Of a stretch of 64,000 nucleotides of DNA, positions 8,401-17,389 are shown one piece after another. This DNA comes from Paracoccaceae bacterium. Its GTDB lineage: Bacteria > Pseudomonadota > Alphaproteobacteria > Rhodobacterales > Rhodobacteraceae. The notes below the pieces were generated by a model. That model was given only the letters and a program-made list of their open reading frames with translations, was not told where the DNA came from and did not search any database. Within the stretch, counting starts at the first letter, position 1. Each line of letters starts with the position of its first letter. The stretch lies in assembly GCA_030148225.1 (NCBI GenBank), contig JASBTX010000010.1, positions 186,001-250,000 on the forward strand, in the 5' to 3' direction. A program made the position numbers and the translations under genes.

Positions 8401-9486
8401 ATGAAACACTGGACCAAGGGACTGGCCATGGGTGCCGCGCTTGCAGCGCTGACGGCCTTGCCGGGCTTTGCCGCCGAAAAGATCAGCGCGGTGGTCATTG
8501 ACGGCTATCCGGCGCGGGCGCTCTGGGTAAAGGAATTTACGAATTTCTTTATCCCCGAGGTCGACAAGCGCCTGGCCGAGACCGGGAATTACGAAATGGA
8601 CTGGCAGGAAAGCTATGGCGGGTCCATCGTTAAGCCCAAGGGCGTGCTGGAAGGTATCCAGCTGGGCCTTGGTGATATCGGGATCGTGACCACGATCTTC
8701 CACAGCTCGAAACTGCCCAGCCAGGCGATTTCCGCCGTTACGCCATTTGTCGCGGCGGATGCCCGCGCGGTGGCCAAGGCAGTCGATGAGATCGCCAAGG
8801 AATTCCCGGCGATGCAGAACGAGTTTGCCGCCCAGAACCAGGTTTACCTGGCGACCGGCGTCGTGCTGGATACCTATCAGGTATTTTCCAAGACCCCGAT
8901 CAGCAGCGTTTCCGATCTGGAAGGCGGCAAGGTTGCCGGTGCGGGCATGAACCTGCGTTATCTGGAAGGTATTGATGGCGCAGCCGGTGTGCGCGGTGGC
9001 CTGACCGATTTCTACAACATGCTGCAGACCGGTCTGGTTGATTATGCGATGCTTTGGCCCGAAGCCGCCAAGACCTTCAAGATCGCCGAGGTTGCACCAT
9101 ACATGCTGCGCGCAGATCTGGGGGCCGTGAACTCGAAGACCATCACCGTCAACAAGGACTACTGGGATGGTCTGCCAGAAGAGGTGCAGAACGTGCTGAA
9201 AGACGTCGCCGTTGCCTATCGCGACCATGTTGCGGGGCTGGCGATGGACCGCGCGGCGGCAAGCCGTGATGCCTATGTCGCAGCCGGTGGCACAATTGTC
9301 GAAATCAATGCCGACGAACGGGCTGCATGGGCGGCTGCAATGCCGAATATCGCGGCGGAATGGGCGGCCAATCTGGATGGTAAGGGCGAACCGGGGACCG
9401 AGATGCTGAAGGCATATCTTGGTAAGCTCGAGGCGGCTGGCTATACCGGTGTCCGTGACTGGACCGCCGACATGGCCACCAACTGA
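8401..9486 (+). CDS. TRAP transporter solute-binding protein
   Basis: A 361-residue periplasmic protein starting at ATG 8401 behind GGGAGG. Residues 1-24 are a Sec signal peptide (basic MKHWTK, alanine-rich core, cleavage near GFAAE). The mature part follows the DctP-type layout, with VLEGIQLGLGDIGIV and the ligand-clamp region ISSVSDLEGGKVAGAGMNLRYLEGI. The conserved carboxylate-binding arginine of DctP proteins may be in this last block. It binds the substrate and hands it to the DctQ/DctM permeases that follow. The ligand is unknown; an aromatic or short organic acid is plausible because a ring-cleaving dioxygenase ends the operon. Confidence 0.85.
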   Translation: MKHWTKGLAMGAALAALTALPGFAAEKISAVVIDGYPARALWVKEFTNFFIPEVDKRLAETGNYEMDWQESYGGSIVKPKGVLEGIQLGLGDIGIVTTIFHSSKLPSQAISAVTPFVAADARAVAKAVDEIAKEFPAMQNEFAAQNQVYLATGVVLDTYQVFSKTPISSVSDLEGGKVAGAGMNLRYLEGIDGAAGVRGGLTDFYNMLQTGLVDYAMLWPEAAKTFKIAEVAPYMLRADLGAVNSKTITVNKDYWDGLPEEVQNVLKDVAVAYRDHVAGLAMDRAAASRDAYVAAGGTIVEINADERAAWAAAMPNIAAEWAANLDGKGEPGTEMLKAYLGKLEAAGYTGVRDWTADMATN

Positions 9487-9513
9487 TAACCAGACTGCCG
9501 GAGACAAAATTCG

Positions 9514-10062
9514 ATGTTCATGAAGTTTGTCTTCGGCCTCTCCCGTCTGTTTGATCGCATTGCGATCGTTGCCAACACCATCGGCACACTGGTGGTGTTG
9601 GCGCTTGTTTTTATCGTGAATTATGACGCCGCAGCGCGCGGATTGTTCAACAAACCCTTTCTGGGGGCGGTTGAGGTGGTCCAGTTCTCGATGGTGCTAA
9701 TCGTCTTTCTGCAGTTGCCGGATGTCGTGCGGGTTAACCGGCTAACCCGCTCTGACGGGTTTCTGGTGGTGCTGGGGAAACGGTCGCCGGTAGTGACCGA
9801 AGTGATCAGCCGCGCCATCAACCTGGTGTCGGCCGTGTTCATGCTGCTGATCGCGATCACGATCTGGCCCGAATTCACCCATATGTTCGAAACCAAGGAC
9901 TATTTCGGCGTGCCAGGGGTGTTCACCGCCCCGTGGTGGCCGATCAAGCTGACGATTTTCCTGAGTGCGGGGCTTTGTGTTCTGCTGTTTCTGGCCAAGG
10001 CGATCCTGCCGGTGGCGAGGCCCGAACTGATCCGGGCACCCGAGCATGAGGATGCGCCATGA
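9514..10062 (+). CDS. TRAP transporter small permease
   Basis: A 182-residue inner-membrane protein with four predicted transmembrane segments, at about residues 18-38, 50-70, 98-120 and 140-165. It has the DctQ-type NYDAAARGLFNKPFLGAVEVVQF segment after the first helix. It pairs with the large permease, whose start overlaps its stop by 4 bp, and with the upstream binding protein to form a sodium-driven TRAP uptake system. Confidence 0.88.
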   Translation: MFMKFVFGLSRLFDRIAIVANTIGTLVVLALVFIVNYDAAARGLFNKPFLGAVEVVQFSMVLIVFLQLPDVVRVNRLTRSDGFLVVLGKRSPVVTEVISRAINLVSAVFMLLIAITIWPEFTHMFETKDYFGVPGVFTAPWWPIKLTIFLSAGLCVLLFLAKAILPVARPELIRAPEHEDAP

Positions 10063-11366
10063 CGCCTATTGAAATCGGCCTGATCTCGGTCGTTGCCATC
10101 GTCCTGCTGATCTATCTGGGGGTCTATATTCCCGTGGCGCTGGGCGTGGTGTCATTCGTGTCGATCTGGTTCATGCGCGACAACTTCACGCTGGCGATGA
10201 ACCTTTTGAAAATCGCTGTGGGCGACAGCGTGATGGAATACACCTTTGCCACGATCCCGTTATTTACCTTTATGGGGCTGGTGGTGTCCAAGGCCGGGCT
10301 GGGCAGCGATGTCTACGAAGTGATGAGCACCGGATTTCGCAAGGTCACGGGCGGTATTGGTATGGCGACGGTTGGTGCCAATGCGATCTTTGCCGCTGTA
10401 ACCGGCAGTTCCATCGCCTCGGCCTCGGTATTCGCCAAGGTCTCTGTGCCGCAGATGCTGAAATACGATTACAACCCGCGCTTTGCGGTCGGTGTTGTGG
10501 CCGGATCGTCGGTACTGGGCATGATCATCCCGCCATCGGCGATGCTGATCATCTATTCCTTTGTGGCCGAACAGTCGGTCGGCGATATGTTTCTGGCCGG
10601 CGTTGTGCCGGGTCTGATGCTGGCGGTGGCCTATGTGGGGGCGATCTTCGTCATGGGGCGTTTAACGCCCAAATTCGTCGGCGGGCGCCCGGCGGATGAG
10701 TTTCAGCCGCTGAGCTGGGGTGAGATCGCGATCAAGACGCTGCCGGTCGTTGCGCTGATCGTCATTGTACTGGGGGGCATCTATACCGGCTGGCTGACCC
10801 CGGTCGAGGCCGGGGCCGCCGGTTCGCTGGTGGGGCTGCTGATCGCGCTGTTGCGCCGCCGGATGAACCTGCGCACCTTCTGGGAGGCGCTGCTGGAAAC
10901 CGGCCATATCACGGCGGCGATCCTGTTCCTGATCACGGCGGCGTCGATCTATAGCCGCATGCTGGGGCTGGCGGGCCTGCCGAACGAGTTGGGCGATATA
11001 CTGGCCAACAGCCAGGTCGGGTTTTTCCAGATCATGGTGATCTATGTCATCCTGATGCTGTTTCTGGGTACGTTGCTGGATACGGCCTCGATCATCCTGA
11101 TCGTCGTGCCGCTGTTTCTGCCGCTGGTCGAGCCGATGGGCCTGTCGCTGGTCTGGTTCGGTATCATTACCGTGGTCGGCGCCGAAATCGGTTTGCTGAC
11201 GCCGCCATTGGGCATATCCTGTTTTGTCATCAAGGCGACGCTGAATGATGACCGGATCAGCCTGAAGGACGTGTTTCTGGGCGCGCTGCCTTTCGCCGCC
11301 GTCATGCTGGTCGTGCTCATCCTGCTGATCCGGTTTCCCGCGCTCAGCCTTGCCATCTTGAACTAG
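10059..11366 (+). CDS. TRAP transporter large permease
   Basis: A 435-residue DctM-family membrane protein with 12 or more hydrophobic segments. The family block GANAIFAAVTGSSIASASVFAKVSVPQM lies near residues 105-135, and GMIIPPSAMLIIYSFVAEQSVGDMFLAG follows. It forms the transport channel of the TRAP system. It overlaps the small permease gene by 4 bp (ATGA) and is followed 9 bp later by the dioxygenase gene, so import and catabolism are encoded on one transcript. Confidence 0.9.
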   Translation: MTPIEIGLISVVAIVLLIYLGVYIPVALGVVSFVSIWFMRDNFTLAMNLLKIAVGDSVMEYTFATIPLFTFMGLVVSKAGLGSDVYEVMSTGFRKVTGGIGMATVGANAIFAAVTGSSIASASVFAKVSVPQMLKYDYNPRFAVGVVAGSSVLGMIIPPSAMLIIYSFVAEQSVGDMFLAGVVPGLMLAVAYVGAIFVMGRLTPKFVGGRPADEFQPLSWGEIAIKTLPVVALIVIVLGGIYTGWLTPVEAGAAGSLVGLLIALLRRRMNLRTFWEALLETGHITAAILFLITAASIYSRMLGLAGLPNELGDILANSQVGFFQIMVIYVILMLFLGTLLDTASIILIVVPLFLPLVEPMGLSLVWFGIITVVGAEIGLLTPPLGISCFVIKATLNDDRISLKDVFLGALPFAAVMLVVLILLIRFPALSLAILN

Positions 11367-11375
11367 GAGTTTCGC

Positions 11376-12242
11376 ATGCGCACCGTCACCAAAGATACGA
11401 TCACCGATGTTTTCGCGGGCTATTTCGGCACGGATACAGACCCGCGTGTGCGCGAGGTGCTGGTGGCGCTGGCCCGGCATCTGCATGCATTCACGCGTGA
11501 GGTGAATCTGACCCATGAGGAATGGCAGAAGGCGCTGGAAATCATGGAATGGGCCGGGCGCATTACCACGCCGGAACGCAATGAATTCGTGCTGATGTCC
11601 GACGTGATGGGCCTGTCATCGCTGGTGGATATGGTCAACTCGCGTGCCGATGCGACAAGTTCGTCGGTGCTGGGGCCCTTTCACGTCTCGAACGCGCCGC
11701 CGCTGGCGATGGGTGGCGACATGAAACGCGATTTCGGTGGTGAGGTGCTGCTGGTTGAGGGGCATGTCCGCGACACGGCTGGAAACCCGATCGCGGGTGC
11801 GACGCTGGATATCTGGCAGACCGCACCCAACGGGCTGTATTCCAGTCAGGATCCCGATCAGGATATTCATTCGTTCCACGGGCTGATGACCTGCGATGAT
11901 GATGGGCGCTACGCGTTCACCACGGTCAAGCCGGTGAGTTACACGGTACCGACCGACGGGCCGGTGGGTGAGATTCTGAACGCGGCGGGGCGCCACCCCT
12001 GGCGGCCTTCCCATCTGCATTACATCGCCGCCGCCGAGGGGTTCAGAACGCTCGTGACCGAGGTCTTTCCCGATGATGATCCCTATCTGGATCAGGACAC
12101 CGTCTTTGGCGTTCGTGACGATCTGGTCATGCACTACGAATCCCGGCCCGCCGACACTTTTCCGGACGGCATGGAATTATCGGGCAAGGTGAAAGAGGAT
12201 TACCTGCAGGTAACCTTTGACGTGGTGCTCGCTAACGCCTGA
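11376..12242 (+). CDS. Intradiol ring-cleavage dioxygenase (hydroxyquinol/catechol 1,2-dioxygenase type)
   Basis: A 288-residue non-haem Fe(III) dioxygenase with a TAGGAG ribosome-binding site. The N-terminal helical dimerisation domain covers residues about 1-100. The four iron ligands expected for the family are present with the right spacing: Tyr155, Tyr189, His213 and His215. The domain layout matches catechol and hydroxyquinol 1,2-dioxygenases rather than protocatechuate 3,4-dioxygenase. Hydroxyquinol cleavage would give maleylacetate, but no maleylacetate reductase lies in the window. It is the last gene of the TRAP operon and ends 11 bp from the convergent GntR gene. Confidence 0.88.
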   Translation: MRTVTKDTITDVFAGYFGTDTDPRVREVLVALARHLHAFTREVNLTHEEWQKALEIMEWAGRITTPERNEFVLMSDVMGLSSLVDMVNSRADATSSSVLGPFHVSNAPPLAMGGDMKRDFGGEVLLVEGHVRDTAGNPIAGATLDIWQTAPNGLYSSQDPDQDIHSFHGLMTCDDDGRYAFTTVKPVSYTVPTDGPVGEILNAAGRHPWRPSHLHYIAAAEGFRTLVTEVFPDDDPYLDQDTVFGVRDDLVMHYESRPADTFPDGMELSGKVKEDYLQVTFDVVLANA

Positions 12243-12253
12243 CCAATCGCGGA

Positions 12254-12916
12254 TCAGGATATCAGTTCAGCCAGAAAGGCACCTGTCTTGGTGTAATGCG
12301 CCAGCAATTCAGACGACGCGCGCCCGGCATCACGGTCGAGCGCGGCATCCAGAATGGCCTTATGCTCGGCCTCGACATCTCGCTGGCTGTAACCTTCGGA
12401 ACGCACGGCAAGAAAGCGATAGCGCACGTTCAGATCATATAGCTGATCGCAGAACTTCAGCAGGATGGGCGACTGACAGGCGCTGAGCAGCATCATGTGA
12501 AACGCCTTGTGGCGCTCTTCGAAGGTTTCGACATCGCTGCGATCGGTCCGCACCAGATGGTGATGCGACAGCACAAGCGCCTCTTCCCAGGCCTGATCAC
12601 CCGAGGCGATACTGTCGCGCAGGGCGATATCCTCGAGGATGCAGCGCAGTTTCAGAATTTCCTCGAACTGGGCTTTGCCAGCCGGGGCCACGCGGAACCC
12701 GCGCTGGTCGAGCCGTTCGACAAGCTGATCGGAGGTCAGAAGGCTGAGGGCTTCGCGCACCGGAGACGCCCCGGTATCAAGCTTGGCCTTCAGATTTTCC
12801 ACCTTGAGCCGTTCGCTGGGCGCGAGATCGCCCGAGATGATGTCGCGGCGCAGGCGCAGATAGGCACGCTGGGTCGCGGATTGCGTGGAATCCGCCTGAT
12901 CTGATAGTTTGAACAT
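12254..12916 (-). CDS. GntR/FadR-type transcriptional regulator
   Basis: A 220-residue regulator with an N-terminal winged helix-turn-helix at about residues 15-75 (AYLRLRRDIISGDLAPSERLKV...GASPVREALSLLTSDQLVE). A C-terminal all-helical FCD ligand-binding domain follows, with the expected histidines and aspartate (HHHLVRTD, HKAFHMMLL, EHKAILDA). It lies convergent to the TRAP-dioxygenase operon and divergent from the ureidoglycine aminohydrolase gene. A short motif in its own promoter is repeated before the TRAP operon, which fits control of that operon and autoregulation. Confidence 0.88.
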   Translation of the reverse strand: MFKLSDQADSTQSATQRAYLRLRRDIISGDLAPSERLKVENLKAKLDTGASPVREALSLLTSDQLVERLDQRGFRVAPAGKAQFEEILKLRCILEDIALRDSIASGDQAWEEALVLSHHHLVRTDRSDVETFEERHKAFHMMLLSACQSPILLKFCDQLYDLNVRYRFLAVRSEGYSQRDVEAEHKAILDAALDRDAGRASSELLAHYTKTGAFLAELIS

Positions 12917-13122
12917 AGGTATAAATTATCGATATTTTGACGGTTCCGCAATGAAAATACGCCAAATTCCTTTGGATCGCGCCAGTCACGACCCTTGGTC
13001 AAACCCCGGATTTGACAGGGGATTATCAAAATATCTGAAAAGAACCTGTCAGGACAATTCCTTTGCCCCCGGCGGTCGGGACAGGCCAAATAGCCGGGCA
13101 GCAAATTATGCCGACAAAACCA
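12917..13122. promoter_or_regulatory. Divergent promoter region between gntR-type gene and ureidoglycine aminohydrolase gene
   Basis: A 206-bp intergenic region. ATCGATATT followed by TTGAC at 12928-12941 copies the element at 7088-7103 in front of the YciI/nitroreductase operons, differing only in a two-base gap. The rest is moderately AT-rich with no clear hairpin. The shared element is the best candidate for a GntR-family operator. Confidence 0.4.
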
Positions 13123-13944
13123 ATGACCAAACCTGACTATTTCGCGGCCCAGGGCGGGCTGCCACCCCAGACGGCACTGATGACCGGTCGCGCCGTTTTC
13201 ACCGAAGCCTATGCCGTTATCCCGCGCGGGACGATGCGCGATATCGTGACCAGCGCGTTGCCCGGATGGCAGGGCACACGGGCGTGGATACTGGCCCGAC
13301 CACTAAGCGGATTTGCGGAAACATTTGCGCAATACGTGGTCGAACTGAGCCCGGGGGGCGGCTGTACCCGGGCCGAACCCGACAGTGGTGTCGAAGCGGC
13401 ACTTTTTGTGACCGGCGGCACCGTCAGGCTGACATTGCCGGACGGCCCGGTTGATCTGGGCCCGGGCGGTTTTGCCTTTGTTCCGGCGGGCATCGAATGG
13501 TCCGTGACCAATACCGGCGACGAGGCGGCCTGTTTTCACTGGCTGCGCAAACGGTTCGAACCGGTGCCGGGGCTGGAGCCGCCCGATATCGTCATCGCGT
13601 CAGACAAAGAGACGTCGCCGGTGGCCATGCCCGATACGGCGGGTGTCTGGGCCACCACCCGGTTCATCGATCCCGATGATTTGCGCTATGACATGCATCT
13701 GAACATCGTAACCTTTCAGCCCGGCGGCGTAATCCCGTTCGAGGAAACCCATGTGATGGAGCACGGGATATTCGTGCTGCAGGGCAAGGGCGTCTACAAG
13801 CTGAACCGTGACTGGGTCGAGGTTGAAGAAGGCGATTTCATGTGGCTGAGGGCGTTTTGCCCGCAGGCATGCTATGCGGCGGGGCCGGGGCCGTTCCGCT
13901 ATCTCCTCTATAAGGATGTGAACCGACACCCCCGCCTGCCCTGA
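13123..13944 (+). CDS. (S)-ureidoglycine aminohydrolase (bicupin)
   Basis: A 273-residue two-cupin protein. It resembles ureidoglycine aminohydrolase along its full length, notably EAYAVIPRGTMRDIV, GFAETFAQYVVELSPGGG and the C-terminal cupin FEETHVMEHGIFVLQGKGVYKLN, which holds the metal-binding Glu/His residues. It releases ammonia from ureidoglycine to give ureidoglycolate, the substrate of the convergent lyase gene 8 bp away. The start at 13123 (MTKPDYFAAQGG) was chosen by resemblance to the family; ATG 13108 is possible and neither has a strong ribosome-binding site. Confidence 0.88.
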   Translation: MTKPDYFAAQGGLPPQTALMTGRAVFTEAYAVIPRGTMRDIVTSALPGWQGTRAWILARPLSGFAETFAQYVVELSPGGGCTRAEPDSGVEAALFVTGGTVRLTLPDGPVDLGPGGFAFVPAGIEWSVTNTGDEAACFHWLRKRFEPVPGLEPPDIVIASDKETSPVAMPDTAGVWATTRFIDPDDLRYDMHLNIVTFQPGGVIPFEETHVMEHGIFVLQGKGVYKLNRDWVEVEEGDFMWLRAFCPQACYAAGPGPFRYLLYKDVNRHPRLP

Positions 13945-13951
13945 GGCGGTG

Positions 13952-14443
13952 TCAGGGGGCTGCGCGTACGGTAAGCGGAGTGTCGAACCAGTACTCCTCG
14001 AGATTGTCGCCCGGCCCGATCCTGTCGATCACGGCAAATAGGCCGGGCGGATGCAAAGGCGTCAAAACGCCGTGCCAGACATTCCGGTGCAGGTTGATAC
14101 CGGTTCCCGCCGGAACCTCGAAGGCATGAACCCTGCCCGGTTCTGCATCAGCACCTTCGGCCACGATGGCCAGAAAGGGTGCAGCGGTCATCGGGATGAA
14201 AGCCTGGCTGCCCCGCGGATGGCGTTCGACCATGTCGAGGCGATAGGGTAACTGACGGGGGCGGGCGTCAAAGAGGCTGATCCCGGCAGTACCGTCCCGA
14301 AAATCGAGCGTTGCGAGATCGGTATAGCGTTCGCAATTTCCCTGATTGATCAGTGCGCTGGGCGTGCCGTCGCAGGACAGGACATCGCCGAAAGGGGCAA
14401 ATTCATCCGCCGATACCGGCCTGATCAGAATCACGTCACTCAT
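13952..14443 (-). CDS. allA: Ureidoglycolate lyase
   Basis: A 163-residue AllA-type enzyme splitting ureidoglycolate into glyoxylate and urea. Family segments are FAPFGDVLSCDG near the N-terminus, MVERHPRGSQAFIPM in the middle, and GTGINLHRNVWHGVLTPL near residue 125, where the metal-binding histidines lie. The ATG at 14443 overlaps the stop of the allantoinase/OHCU decarboxylase fusion gene by 4 bp, so the two are translationally coupled. An upstream in-frame start would overlap that gene further and has no ribosome-binding site. Confidence 0.9.
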   Translation of the reverse strand: MSDVILIRPVSADEFAPFGDVLSCDGTPSALINQGNCERYTDLATLDFRDGTAGISLFDARPRQLPYRLDMVERHPRGSQAFIPMTAAPFLAIVAEGADAEPGRVHAFEVPAGTGINLHRNVWHGVLTPLHPPGLFAVIDRIGPGDNLEEYWFDTPLTVRAAP

Positions 14444-15858
14444 CGCGGCAACAGATCTTTCAGGCGCCACCACGCGATGCGTTCGACCTGTCGGCAGGCG
14501 GTGTCGAATTCATGCTCGCGGCTGTTCAGCAACCGCCGGTCGAATGCGGCGGAAATGCTGGCCTTGTCGTTGTCGCGCACGGCGATAATGAAGGGGAAGC
14601 CGAATTTCGACATATAGGCGGCGTTGCGCCGCTCAAAGGATGCGCGCTCATCGTCGGTCAGGGCATCCAGCCCGGCCGATGCCTGTTCCGAGGTTGATTC
14701 CGCGGTCAGACGTTCGGCCTGTGCCAGCTTACCCGCCAGATCGGGATGGGCGTTGAGCACGGCAAGTCGGGCATCCGCCGAGGCCGAGCGAAATACCCGA
14801 CATAGCGCGTTATGCACCCCGGCGACACAATCATGCGCCGGTCCAAGCTCCAGTTCATATGCGGCCTCGGCGATCCATGCGGAATGCTCGAATATGCCGC
14901 CATATGCGGTGACGAATGTGGCCCTGTCCATCGCGGATGGTCGTTCGAATTCGGGCGGCGGATGGCGGGTTTTCCAGTGGCGCGCGATATCGATGCGCCG
15001 TGCGAACCACACATCCTGCCGCGCGGCTGCATATTCAGCAAAGCGGCGCAGGGCCTGAACGCGGCCGGGTCGCCCCGCCAGACGGCAATGCAGGCCGATC
15101 GACATCATCTTTGGCCGCCCGGCCCGGCCCTCGGCATAAAGCGCGTCAAAGCTGTCCTTGAGGTAGGTGTAGAACTGATCGCCCGCGTTGAAACCCTGCG
15201 GCGTGGCAAAGCGCATGTCATTGGCATCCAGCGTGTAGGGCACGATCAGCTGATCGCGATTGGCCACGCGTATCCAGTAGGGCAGATCATCGGCATAGCT
15301 GTCGGCGACATAGTCGAACCCGCCCTCGGCGGCGGCAAGCTCGACCGTGTTGAGCGATGTGCGCCCGGTATACCAGCCGCGCGGGCGGCTGCCTGTCACC
15401 TCGGTATGCAGGCGGATCGCCTCGGCCATATCGGATTGCTCGGCTGCGGGATCGTGATCCTTGTACTCGATCCATTTCAGCCCGTGGCTGGCGATTTCCC
15501 AATCCGCATCCTGCATCGCGGCAACCTGTTCGGGGCTGCGGGCCAGTGCAGTGGCGACACCATAGACCGTGACCGGGATGTTGAGGCCGGTGAAAAGGCG
15601 GTGCAGCCGCCAGAACCCCGCCCGTGCGCCGTATTCATAGATCGTTTCCATGTTCCAGTGCCGCTGACCGGGCCAGGGCGCGGCACCGACGATTTCCGAC
15701 AGAAACGCCTCGGACGCGGGGTCGCCGTGCAGGATGTTGTTTTCGCCGCCTTCCTCGTAGTTCAGCACGAACTGCACCGCGATTTTCGCGCCGCCCGGCC
15801 AATTGGCATCGGGCGGGTTCGGGCCATAACCGCCAAGGTCACGTGGATATCGGTTCAT
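14440..15858 (-). CDS. Fused allantoinase (PuuE) and OHCU decarboxylase (UraD)
   Basis: A 472-residue fusion with an AAGGA ribosome-binding site. Residues about 1-305 are a PuuE-type polysaccharide-deacetylase-fold allantoinase (VQFVLNYEEGGENNILHGD, HWNMETIYEYGARAGFWRLHRLF, GWYTGR). Residues about 310-472 are UraD (GGIFEHSAWIAEAAY, HPDLAGKL, STSEQASAGLD, RNAAYMSKFGFPFIIAV). UraD decarboxylates OHCU to (S)-allantoin and the PuuE half opens allantoin to allantoate, so the fusion passes a product between adjacent steps. Fusions of this type are known in other proteobacteria. The gene is followed by the overlapping ureidoglycolate lyase gene. Confidence 0.92.
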   Translation of the reverse strand: MNRYPRDLGGYGPNPPDANWPGGAKIAVQFVLNYEEGGENNILHGDPASEAFLSEIVGAAPWPGQRHWNMETIYEYGARAGFWRLHRLFTGLNIPVTVYGVATALARSPEQVAAMQDADWEIASHGLKWIEYKDHDPAAEQSDMAEAIRLHTEVTGSRPRGWYTGRTSLNTVELAAAEGGFDYVADSYADDLPYWIRVANRDQLIVPYTLDANDMRFATPQGFNAGDQFYTYLKDSFDALYAEGRAGRPKMMSIGLHCRLAGRPGRVQALRRFAEYAAARQDVWFARRIDIARHWKTRHPPPEFERPSAMDRATFVTAYGGIFEHSAWIAEAAYELELGPAHDCVAGVHNALCRVFRSASADARLAVLNAHPDLAGKLAQAERLTAESTSEQASAGLDALTDDERASFERRNAAYMSKFGFPFIIAVRDNDKASISAAFDRRLLNSREHEFDTACRQVERIAWWRLKDLLPR

Positions 15859-16008
15859 GATGCTGTCCTTGCTGCTGGCGCTATCCTAGCGGGTCGGCGG
15901 GTCGGCGGCTTTCAAAATTTTCGGTAATCACCCTTGCGCATTTTCCTGTTTTGCAGGTCTGGTGCAAGATGCAGAAAGAGCAAGCGACAGTCTGAATTAG
16001 GGGGCGAC

Positions 16009-16362
16009 ATGGCCGGATATCTGACAACCCATGTTCTGGATACGGCGCGGGGCTGCCCGGCTGAGGGTATCCGTATCACCCTTTGCCGTGTTGACGGCGG
16101 TGCCGCCGAACCGATTACCGAGGCGGTGACCAACGATGATGGCCGCACCGACAGCCCGATCCTTGCGGCGGAGGCATTCCGGACCGGCAGCTATGAGCTG
16201 ACTTTTCATTGCGGCGACTATCTGCGGGCGACAGGGCAGGCGGGCGCGGGCGGATTGTTTCTGGACGAGGTGCCGATCCGGTTCACAATGAGCGATGACA
16301 GCCACTATCACGTGCCGCTGCTGCTCTCACCTTTTGGCTATTCGACATATCGCGGCAGCTGA
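16009..16362 (+). CDS. uraH: 5-hydroxyisourate hydrolase
   Basis: A 117-residue transthyretin-like protein, cytosolic as it has no signal peptide. Start ATG 16009 follows GGGGG. Active-site motifs are the N-terminal LTTHVLDTARGCPAEGI and the C-terminal signature SPFGYSTYRGS, with the HYHVPLLLSP strand before it. It hydrolyses 5-hydroxyisourate, the product of urate oxidation, to OHCU. It lies between the PuuE-UraD fusion (divergent) and the LysR gene (convergent). Confidence 0.95.
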   Translation: MAGYLTTHVLDTARGCPAEGIRITLCRVDGGAAEPITEAVTNDDGRTDSPILAAEAFRTGSYELTFHCGDYLRATGQAGAGGLFLDEVPIRFTMSDDSHYHVPLLLSPFGYSTYRGS

Positions 16363-16378
16363 GGCATTCGCGGGCCGG

Positions 16379-17296
16379 TCAGACGATCTCGGCCTCTTTG
16401 ATGGCGCGGCCGATCCGTTCGATCACAAACTCCATGAACAGGCGCGATTTCGGATCCTGGTGGCGGCGATGGGTATAGAGACAGGCCATTTGCACGGGCT
16501 GGGGCGGCGTCCGCTCGGCCAAGATGCGCAGCGTTCCCTGCCTGAGATGTTCGGCCACTTCGAATACCGGTTTCATGATGATGCCATGACCGGCCAGCGC
16601 CCAGTTGGTCAGCACGTCGCCGTCATCGGATTCGAACCGCCCCTGGACGCTGTATTTGCGCGGGCCTTCATCGGTCAGAAGCTCCCACTGAAACTCGGTC
16701 GCGCCGGGAAAGCGCAGGTTCAGGCAGTTATGTCCGTCTGATGTCAGCGCATCGCCATCGGGCGGATTGCCATGCGTTTCGATATAGAGCGGCGAGGCGC
16801 AGAGCACCCGTCGGCATTCGGCGATATTGCGAATGCGCAGGTTGGAATCCTCGGGCCGGCCCAGAAAGAAGCGGATATCGATGCCTTCGGCTGTCAGGTC
16901 GATCTTGCGGTCGGACAGGCGCAGGCGGATATCGATCAGCGGGTATTCGGCGGCGAATTCGGGAACGATCGGCGCGATGAGACGCCGCCCGACACCCAGC
17001 GGCGCGGCCACGTGCAACAACCCCTTGGGATTGAGCGTGATGTCAGAGACCCCGGCCTCGGCCTCTTCGACCGAACTGAGTATCCGGCAGGCGCCTTCGT
17101 AAAATACCGCGCCGTGTTCGGTTGCCTTGAGGCTGCGGGTGGTGCGTTGAAAGAGCCTGACGCCAAGATGCGCCTCGAGCTGGCTGATGCGCGACGAAGC
17201 GACAGCGGGTGAGATCCGCTGATCGCGTGCGGCGGCTGACATGCTGCCCAGCTCGTAGACCCGGACAAAGGTGCGGACGTTTTCAAAATAGGACAT
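16379..17296 (-). CDS. LysR-family transcriptional regulator
   Basis: A 305-residue LysR-type regulator. The winged helix-turn-helix is at residues about 3-62 (VRVYELGSMSAAARDQRISPAVASSRISQLEAHLGVRLFQRTTR), followed by the periplasmic-binding-protein-like effector domain. It is divergent from puuD with a 93-bp gap, the usual arrangement for a LysR regulator and its target, so urate oxidation is the likely regulated function. That effector and target are inferred from position only. Confidence 0.9.
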   Translation of the reverse strand: MSYFENVRTFVRVYELGSMSAAARDQRISPAVASSRISQLEAHLGVRLFQRTTRSLKATEHGAVFYEGACRILSSVEEAEAGVSDITLNPKGLLHVAAPLGVGRRLIAPIVPEFAAEYPLIDIRLRLSDRKIDLTAEGIDIRFFLGRPEDSNLRIRNIAECRRVLCASPLYIETHGNPPDGDALTSDGHNCLNLRFPGATEFQWELLTDEGPRKYSVQGRFESDDGDVLTNWALAGHGIIMKPVFEVAEHLRQGTLRILAERTPPQPVQMACLYTHRRHQDPKSRLFMEFVIERIGRAIKEAEIV

Positions 17297-17389
17297 TCGT
17301 AGGTTTTATTTGAATGAGCTTGGATTTTTTATCAATACATTAGAAAAAAGCCACGGGCTAGACTGAGCGGGTAACGAAAGGGGACAGGC

